Shown: positions 5,680-9,413 of the stretch, piece after piece | Layout of the letters: every line of letters begins with the position of its first letter | Numbering within the stretch: position 1 is the stretch's first letter | NCBI GenBank assembly: GCA_027066265.1 | Contig: JAMOOB010000258.1 | Coordinates: forward strand, 1-9,413 | DNA from: Desulfurococcales archaeon | Lineage (GTDB): Archaea; Thermoproteota; Thermoprotei_A; Sulfolobales; Ignisphaeraceae | Reading direction: 5' to 3' | DNA length: 9,413 nucleotides | The notes under the pieces: generated by a model | What the model was told of the DNA's origin: nothing | Database searches by the model: none | The model's input: only the letters and a program-made list of their open reading frames with translations | Made by a program: the position numbers and the translations under genes

Positions 5680-6450
5680 TTGTTGAGTAGCCGACTCTCG
5701 AGCATTGTACAGGATCTGCACAGCGTAGTGAAGATTCGTGGCGAACCCGTAGGCATAAAGATGTTCGAACGTGTTGAGGACGCTACGAAGCTCGGAATAA
5801 GGCTTCTCGAGAAGAACCTTGCTCTATGCCAGGTTCTGAAGCTTGCAGCCGTGTATGGTAGAGCTGTCGTCGTGACCGAGGAGAACGTGGATGCATGCGT
5901 TGTAGGCACCGCCGTACTAGGATTCAAAGCACCTCCACCAGACCTAGAGAAGAGGTGGATCGAGAACTTCGCCTACACTCCCGAGATCTTTAAGAAGCTC
6001 GTAGAAGCTGTGCATACGCTTCCCATGGGTAAGTACCGAGCTGCCGTGATAGCACCTCTAAGAACGTTCGAGATCAAGAACCTCGAACCCGATGCCGTGT
6101 TCCTAGTCGTGAACTCGGCACAAGCATACCTACTACTCGTAGGCTACTTCGATGCTACGGGTAAGAAGCCGTACTCCGACTTCAACGGTCATGCAGCGTG
6201 CGAAGTAGTGGCTGCAACCATCGTAAAGTCCTCGCCGTGGCTAACAATTCCGTGCGGAGGAGCACGCGCGTTAGCGGAAGCTCAAGACGATGAGCTGTGG
6301 ATGGGGTTCAGGATAGAGGACCTAGAGATAGCGTTGAGGAGGTTGAAGCAAGTAGGCTTGAGGTATCCACCGCCTCTCTACCAGATGCTTATCACGCCTC
6401 CCGTACCCGAGCACCCGTTGACGAAGCTCATCGCTAGAAAGGTCGAGTAA
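5680..6450 (+). CDS. DUF169 family protein
   Basis: This 256-residue cytosolic protein fits the DUF169 family, which is widespread in archaea and anaerobic bacteria and has no settled function. The order of marks is right: EPVGIKMF (22-29), LCQVLKLAA (49-57), DACVVGTAVLG (71-81), LPMGKYRAAVIAPL (114-127), EPDAVFLVVN (136-145), and IPCGGARALAEA with DDEL (190-205). Four cysteines, at 50, 73, 174 (HAACE) and 192, fall in these blocks, which suggests metal or cofactor binding; that is inference. There are two adjacent possible starts, TTG 5680 and TTG 5683. The GGTGG at 5672-5676 fits 5683 slightly better, changing the protein by one residue. The amidotransferase gene begins 3 bp after its stop, so the two form an operon. 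Confidence 0.88.
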   Translation: MLSSRLSSIVQDLHSVVKIRGEPVGIKMFERVEDATKLGIRLLEKNLALCQVLKLAAVYGRAVVVTEENVDACVVGTAVLGFKAPPPDLEKRWIENFAYTPEIFKKLVEAVHTLPMGKYRAAVIAPLRTFEIKNLEPDAVFLVVNSAQAYLLLVGYFDATGKKPYSDFNGHAACEVVAATIVKSSPWLTIPCGGARALAEAQDDELWMGFRIEDLEIALRRLKQVGLRYPPPLYQMLITPPVPEHPLTKLIARKVE

Positions 6451-6453
6451 AAC

Positions 6454-7392
6454 ATGTGCAGAATAACTGCTCTTTACCTTCGCAACCCTGCTCACGAAGT
6501 ACTTGCAAAGATCTTCGAAGCACATAGAGATGCTAGCATCGATGATCCTAAGCTAGCTGCGATCAGTTCGAGGAGAAGTCATCTAGATGGTTGGGGCTAC
6601 GCAATCGCTAGCCGTAGGAAGGGAGCTCTATCGATCTCGTTCTCGAAGTATGGATGGGGTATCGATACCGAGTGTTCGTCTCGAGTCCTAGAGATTCTGG
6701 TAGAGAGGCTTAGCAAGGTTGACGAAGTTGTTGGTGTTCTACATAGTCGAGCTGCATCTCCGGGACAACCCTTGGGTGATGTAGCTGCGCATCCCTACCA
6801 CGTCACGGTGGTTATCGGTGGAGAGCAACGCCGGGTTCTCGAAGATGCTTGGTCTTCTTGGCTAGGTCTGAAGCATCTGGAGGAAGCTATGGTGTTGCTA
6901 ACCCGTATCGAGAGCTATATCCGTGGAGAAGCGCAGGTCGTTCACCTATTTGTTGCGCACAACGGTTCCGTTGATAGAGAAGCGCTAGCCAAAGCGTTGA
7001 GAATCAAAAGCGTTGCCATGTACACGGATTCCCATCTACTAGCTCTATACCTAGCTAAGAAGCTAGAGGAAGAGAATAGATTCGATGCAAAGCTCTTAGC
7101 TTCGATACTCGGCGAGGTATTCGATAGCTATACACCTAGCGGAACGGCTCTAAACGTAGCGATGCTCGCGTATCGTCCGCCGAGCGATGTCGAGCTCCTG
7201 CTATGTACGCGGTTGAAGAACGTAAGCGATGCTAAGCGAGAGTACTACAGAATGGTTGTGGCTAGGCTTGGGGAAGGAATCGTAGTAGCTTCCTCGACGG
7301 TAGGCGATCTCTTGGAGAAGAAAGGTGTTCGAGTCGAAGATCTCGAGGAAGGTGTGTGGAGGCTGTATCCCGAAGTAGAAAAACTTCGTTGA
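6454..7392 (+). CDS. Class II glutamine amidotransferase, stand-alone
   Basis: This 312-residue protein carries an N-terminal-nucleophile glutaminase fold. The ATG is followed directly by Cys2, the catalytic nucleophile exposed after Met removal, which fixes the start. Other family marks are DGWGYAI (45-51), HSRAASPGQP (97-106), HPY (113-115), the oxyanion-hole HNG (169-171) and TDSH (191-194) in place of the more common SDSE. The enzyme should release ammonia from glutamine and pass it to an acceptor, but there is no synthase domain in the protein and no obvious synthase nearby. It resembles the YafJ-like group rather than GlmS, PurF or AsnB. It follows the DUF169 gene by 3 bp, so a joint function is plausible but unproven. 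Its end is 2 bp from the convergent DUF35 gene. Confidence 0.87.
   Translation: MCRITALYLRNPAHEVLAKIFEAHRDASIDDPKLAAISSRRSHLDGWGYAIASRRKGALSISFSKYGWGIDTECSSRVLEILVERLSKVDEVVGVLHSRAASPGQPLGDVAAHPYHVTVVIGGEQRRVLEDAWSSWLGLKHLEEAMVLLTRIESYIRGEAQVVHLFVAHNGSVDREALAKALRIKSVAMYTDSHLLALYLAKKLEEENRFDAKLLASILGEVFDSYTPSGTALNVAMLAYRPPSDVELLLCTRLKNVSDAKREYYRMVVARLGEGIVVASSTVGDLLEKKGVRVEDLEEGVWRLYPEVEKLR
7379..7383 (-). terminator. T-run terminator for the thiolase/DUF35 pair, inside the amidotransferase gene
   Basis: The minus strand has TTTTT starting 11 nt after the DUF35 stop. It sits in the loop of a 6-bp hairpin, CGAAGT (7371-7376) with ACTTCG (7383-7388). Archaeal termination often needs only a U-run. 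Confidence 0.45.
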
Positions 7393-7394
7393 TT

Positions 7395-7799
7395 CTATCC
7401 CGTTTTTATGGGTCTGAACTTCGTTGCGTAGACTATGACCCCCTCATCGCCGTCCTCGTATACTTTCCTTAGAACTGCTTCCACTTCCATACCTTCCCTA
7501 ATCTCTTCGGGTTCAACATCCACGAGTTCGCTGAATACTCGCGTACCGTTCTCTAGCTCTACGATCGCTAGGATTAGAGGTGCTTTCGATCGGTATCCGT
7601 GGGGAACCGTGTACTGCACGGTCCACGTAACTACGCGTCCCTTTCTAGGTAGCTCGACTATCTCGACGTTTCGTGATCGACAGTAGGGACAGACGGGTCT
7701 AGGTGGGTACACGGTTCTTCCACAGTCTTTACATCTAGATGCTTCGAGTCTGTACCGAGATCCACGTGCTCTCCATACTCGTGCGGGAGACATCCTCAT
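7395..7799 (-). CDS. DUF35 Zn-ribbon/OB-fold protein, thiolase partner
   Basis: This 134-residue protein has the DUF35 (COG1545) layout. An N-terminal helix (RARGSRYRLEA, 10-20) is followed by a rubredoxin-like Zn ribbon with C23, C26, C37 and C40 (CKDCG and CPYCR, with PPRPVC between them). An OB-fold then runs from about 50 to 131 (KGRVVTWTVQYTVPHGYR, 53-70). In archaea this protein bridges acetoacetyl-CoA thiolase and HMG-CoA synthase, forming a shared CoA-binding site for channelling. The start is ATG 7799, 5 nt after an AGGTGA that overlaps the thiolase stop. The longer in-frame version from 7883 would overlap the thiolase gene by 79 bp and add a non-conserved tail. ATG 7805 is also possible. 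It is co-transcribed with the thiolase. Confidence 0.92.
   Translation of the reverse strand: MRMSPARVWRARGSRYRLEASRCKDCGRTVYPPRPVCPYCRSRNVEIVELPRKGRVVTWTVQYTVPHGYRSKAPLILAIVELENGTRVFSELVDVEPEEIREGMEVEAVLRKVYEDGDEGVIVYATKFRPIKTG
7403..7407 (+). terminator. T-run terminator for the DUF169/amidotransferase pair, inside the DUF35 gene
   Basis: TTTTT begins 10 nt after the amidotransferase stop codon, within the last codons of the convergent gene. Confidence 0.45.
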
Positions 7800-7804
7800 A
7801 CTCA

Positions 7805-7810
7805 TCACCT
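7805..7810 (-). promoter_or_regulatory. Shine-Dalgarno that sets the DUF35 start
   Basis: AGGTGA on the minus strand includes the thiolase stop TGA and lies 5 nt before ATG 7799, the same geometry as at 599-611. It argues for translational coupling and against the longer ORF. Confidence 0.75.
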
Positions 7811-8953
7811 TCGGAGAACAATCACTGTTGTAAGCGTAGCAACTCCACCCGTATTCATTGCGAGACCTATCTCGCCACCGCACTTAATGCCGGGGAAGTC
7901 TCCGCGGAGCTGCATCGCTATTTCCGCGACTTGGTATACGCCGGTAGCACCCACCGGATGTCCACGAGCTTTGAGACCACCGCTCGGATTGAGGCTAGGT
8001 TTGTCTCCGGGTCTGTACCTACCCTCCTCGAGCTCTTTCCACGACTTTCCAGGTTCTGCAAAGCCTAGGCCTTCGATGGAGAGGAGTGCCGTGATGCTGA
8101 ACGCATCGTGTATCTCAGCAACGTCGACGTTCCTAGGCTCGATGCCTGCCATTGCGTAGGCTTGCTTAGCTGCGTACCTAATGCTTATGGGATCCAACAG
8201 ATCCTGCCTAGAGGCTAGATCCAGCGCATCGCTACCCATACCCACGCCAGCGATCAGCACGGGTGCATCGCTAAGCTTTCGAGCAACCTCTTCGCTTGCA
8301 AGGATCAGCGCTGCTGCTCCATCACCTATGGGAGCAGCGTCTAGGAGTCTTATCGGATCAGCTATCACGGGACTCCTCAGAACTGCTTCCACCGTAACCC
8401 TGAACCTCAGCTGAGCGTAGGGATTGTGAACAGCGTTCTCGTGCATCATCACGGGCCAGAGCGCTATGCTTTCTCGCTTAGCTCCGTATCTAGACATGTA
8501 GAGCCTCATAACCAAGGCGTTCAGAGCCGCGAAACTCGCTCCATAAACAACTTCGTACTCTGCATCCGCTGCCTGAGCGAGACCAGCTGTCACGACCGAG
8601 GTTGGGTAGTCGCACATCTTCTCGATCCCAACAACCATCACCTGATCGTAGAGACCCGATGCAACGAGACTGTACCCAACGGCTACGGCATGACCACCGC
8701 TTCCACACGAAGCCTCGACCTTCAGCGCTCCACGACCTCGAAGCCCGATGGCGTCGGCAACCAACGCTCCCAGCGAGTCTTGTTGGTAGAGGGACGAGCT
8801 CATCATGTTGCCTACGACTACGGCTTTGGGATCCGCACCCTTGGTATCGTCAAGCGCTTTCAGAGCTGCTTCGGCTGCGAGACTCCGCATATCCTTGTCG
8901 TAGTGTCTATCGATCTTGGTCATGCCAACCCCGACCACGTAGACCTTCCTCAA
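7805..8953 (-). CDS. Thiolase, archaeal acetyl-CoA C-acetyltransferase type
   Basis: This 382-residue enzyme condenses two acetyl-CoA to acetoacetyl-CoA, the entry step to mevalonate and archaeal lipids, or acts on another acyl-CoA. It has the archaeal/SCP2-like thiolase fold. The N-terminal VYVVGVGMTKI is at 4-14, the nucleophile C83 is in EASCGSGGHA, IEKM is at 110-113, PIGDGAAALIL at 208-218, IHDAFSI with H282 at 281-287, and GHPVGATG with H332 at 331-338. A terminal MNTGG (366-370) replaces the second catalytic Cys loop of classical thiolases, as usual in this subfamily. TTG 8953 is the only candidate start that keeps the N terminus. It forms an operon with the DUF35 gene. HMG-CoA synthase, the normal upstream neighbour, is absent; a divergent helicase is there instead. 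This could therefore be a second thiolase with another substrate. Confidence 0.93.
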   Translation of the reverse strand: MRKVYVVGVGMTKIDRHYDKDMRSLAAEAALKALDDTKGADPKAVVVGNMMSSSLYQQDSLGALVADAIGLRGRGALKVEASCGSGGHAVAVGYSLVASGLYDQVMVVGIEKMCDYPTSVVTAGLAQAADAEYEVVYGASFAALNALVMRLYMSRYGAKRESIALWPVMMHENAVHNPYAQLRFRVTVEAVLRSPVIADPIRLLDAAPIGDGAAALILASEEVARKLSDAPVLIAGVGMGSDALDLASRQDLLDPISIRYAAKQAYAMAGIEPRNVDVAEIHDAFSITALLSIEGLGFAEPGKSWKELEEGRYRPGDKPSLNPSGGLKARGHPVGATGVYQVAEIAMQLRGDFPGIKCGGEIGLAMNTGGVATLTTVIVLRR

Positions 8954-8986
8954 AGCTTCGACCCGAAACCTCCTCGTTCGGAACCC

Positions 8987-8997
8987 ATATTTTAAGG
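8987..8997 (-). promoter_or_regulatory. TATA box for the thiolase/DUF35 operon
   Basis: The minus strand reads CCTTAAAATAT, a strong box A. Transcription should begin near 8965, leaving a leader of about 12 nt before TTG 8953. A GAGGAGG at about 8970-8976 then lies upstream of the transcript start and would not act as a ribosome site. Confidence 0.6.
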
Positions 8998-9048
8998 TGT
9001 CTGCCTACGAAACCCTTAGGCGACTGTCGAAGAATGCGGCGTTCCGCA

Positions 9049-9054
9049 CATATA
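9049..9054 (+). promoter_or_regulatory. Possible TATA box for the XPD helicase gene
   Basis: CATATA has its centre about 44 nt before the GTG at 9096. The expected leader of about 18 nt would include the GGAGGT at 9085-9090. Confidence 0.4.
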
Positions 9055-9084
9055 CGCTTGTCGACGATAGAGCCCTGGATCGGT

Positions 9085-9090
9085 GGAGGT
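9085..9090 (+). promoter_or_regulatory. Shine-Dalgarno for the XPD helicase gene
   Basis: GGAGGT ends 5 nt before GTG 9096 and supports that start. Confidence 0.7.
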
Positions 9091-9095
9091 AGATC

Positions 9096-9413
9096 GTGGT
9101 TAGAATACCGTACTCGGAGGCTAGACCGGGACAGGTTGAAGCTGCTCAGAGAATAGTTGAGGAATTCGAACGTGGTTCCAAGGTGGTCGTACTCGATGCT
9201 CCTACGGGGTTCGGCAAGACCGTTACAGTGCTCGCTGCTGCTATGGAGCTCCTCGAGCGCGGTATCGATAGGGTAGTGTACGTTGTTCGTACGAGGAACG
9301 AACTCGATCCCGTCATTCGCGAGCTTAGGAGGTTCGGACAAAGATTCTCGGTACTCTTCAGTGCTCGTCGAATGTGTCCTCTTGCAATGGATAGAGACGT
9401 TGATCCAAGCAGT
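9096..9413 (+). CDS. xpd: XPD/Rad3-family DNA helicase, N-terminal 106 residues (partial at right edge)
   Basis: This is the start of a superfamily 2 iron-sulfur helicase that unwinds DNA 5' to 3' in archaeal repair. The visible part holds the Q-motif region (YSEARPGQ, 6-13), Walker A DAPTGFGKT (34-42), motif Ia VVRTRNELDPVIREL (63-77), and RRMCPL (91-96). C94 in MCPL is the first of the four cysteines that bind the 4Fe-4S cluster; the other three lie beyond the right edge. The GTG start is supported by a GGAGGT 5 nt upstream and places Walker A at the distance usual in archaeal XPD. The gene is divergent from the thiolase operon. The frame is open to the end of the window with no stop. Confidence 0.95.
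   Translation, partial: MVRIPYSEARPGQVEAAQRIVEEFERGSKVVVLDAPTGFGKTVTVLAAAMELLERGIDRVVYVVRTRNELDPVIRELRRFGQRFSVLFSARRMCPLAMDRDVDPSS

Noticed and set aside
7800..7883. N-terminal extension of the DUF35 protein from ATG 7883
   Set aside because: It overlaps the thiolase coding sequence, is not conserved in the family, and lacks the ribosome site that ATG 7799 has.
8426..9156. Long plus-strand open frames (189 and 184 residues) opposite the thiolase
   Set aside because: Their translations have no family features and lie antisense to a well-supported thiolase; they are shadows.
1..9413. CRISPR arrays, insertion sequences, integration sites
   Set aside because: No regularly spaced repeats, transposase or recombinase signatures, or terminal inverted repeats were seen on either strand.

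Overview
The window looks like chromosomal DNA from a hyperthermophilic crenarchaeon (Thermoproteota), of a Desulfurococcales-like type; I cannot fix the genus. The evidence is gene content (ArsA/Get3-like ATPase, THUMP RNA-modification protein, DUF169, archaeal thiolase with its DUF35 partner, archaeal XPD helicase), a textbook archaeal box C/D guide RNA, short A/T-rich TATA boxes, many TTG and GTG starts, and GAGGTG-type ribosome binding sites in front of operon-internal genes.

Layout from left to right. (1) The N-terminal end of a CstA-type transporter runs off the left edge on the minus strand. (2) A divergent plus-strand operon of four genes (332-3396) follows: a 92-residue protein of unknown function, an ArsA/Get3-family ATPase, a single-span membrane protein of unknown function, and a THUMP protein with a probable C-terminal SPOUT methyltransferase domain. 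The junctions are 0 to 11 bp long and each downstream gene has a Shine-Dalgarno whose GGTG core lies 6 nt before the start. (3) A minus-strand ABC-3 type permease overlaps the THUMP gene tail to tail by 57 bp, codon opposite codon. (4) A 319-bp gene-free stretch (4210-4528) holds a perfect box C/D sRNA on the plus strand with a strong GC-rich stem-loop just upstream. (5) A minus-strand membrane-anchored metallo-beta-lactamase-fold protein of the COG1237 type follows. (6) A 218-bp divergent intergenic region contains an inverted repeat and a weak second C/D-like pattern. (7) A plus-strand pair encodes a DUF169 protein and a stand-alone class II glutamine amidotransferase. (8) Convergent to this pair, only 2 bp away, is a minus-strand pair of thiolase and DUF35 Zn-ribbon/OB-fold protein. 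(9) The start of an XPD/Rad3 helicase runs off the right edge on the plus strand.

The thiolase and DUF35 protein probably work as one acyl-CoA condensing complex; the usual third partner, HMG-CoA synthase, is not beside them. The guide RNA probably directs 2'-O-methylation of 23S rRNA at two conserved sites. It lies in the same window as a probable RNA methyltransferase, though nothing shows that they are linked. The four-gene ATPase operon and the DUF169/amidotransferase pair are the least understood gene groups here. No CRISPR array, transposase, tRNA or rRNA was seen.
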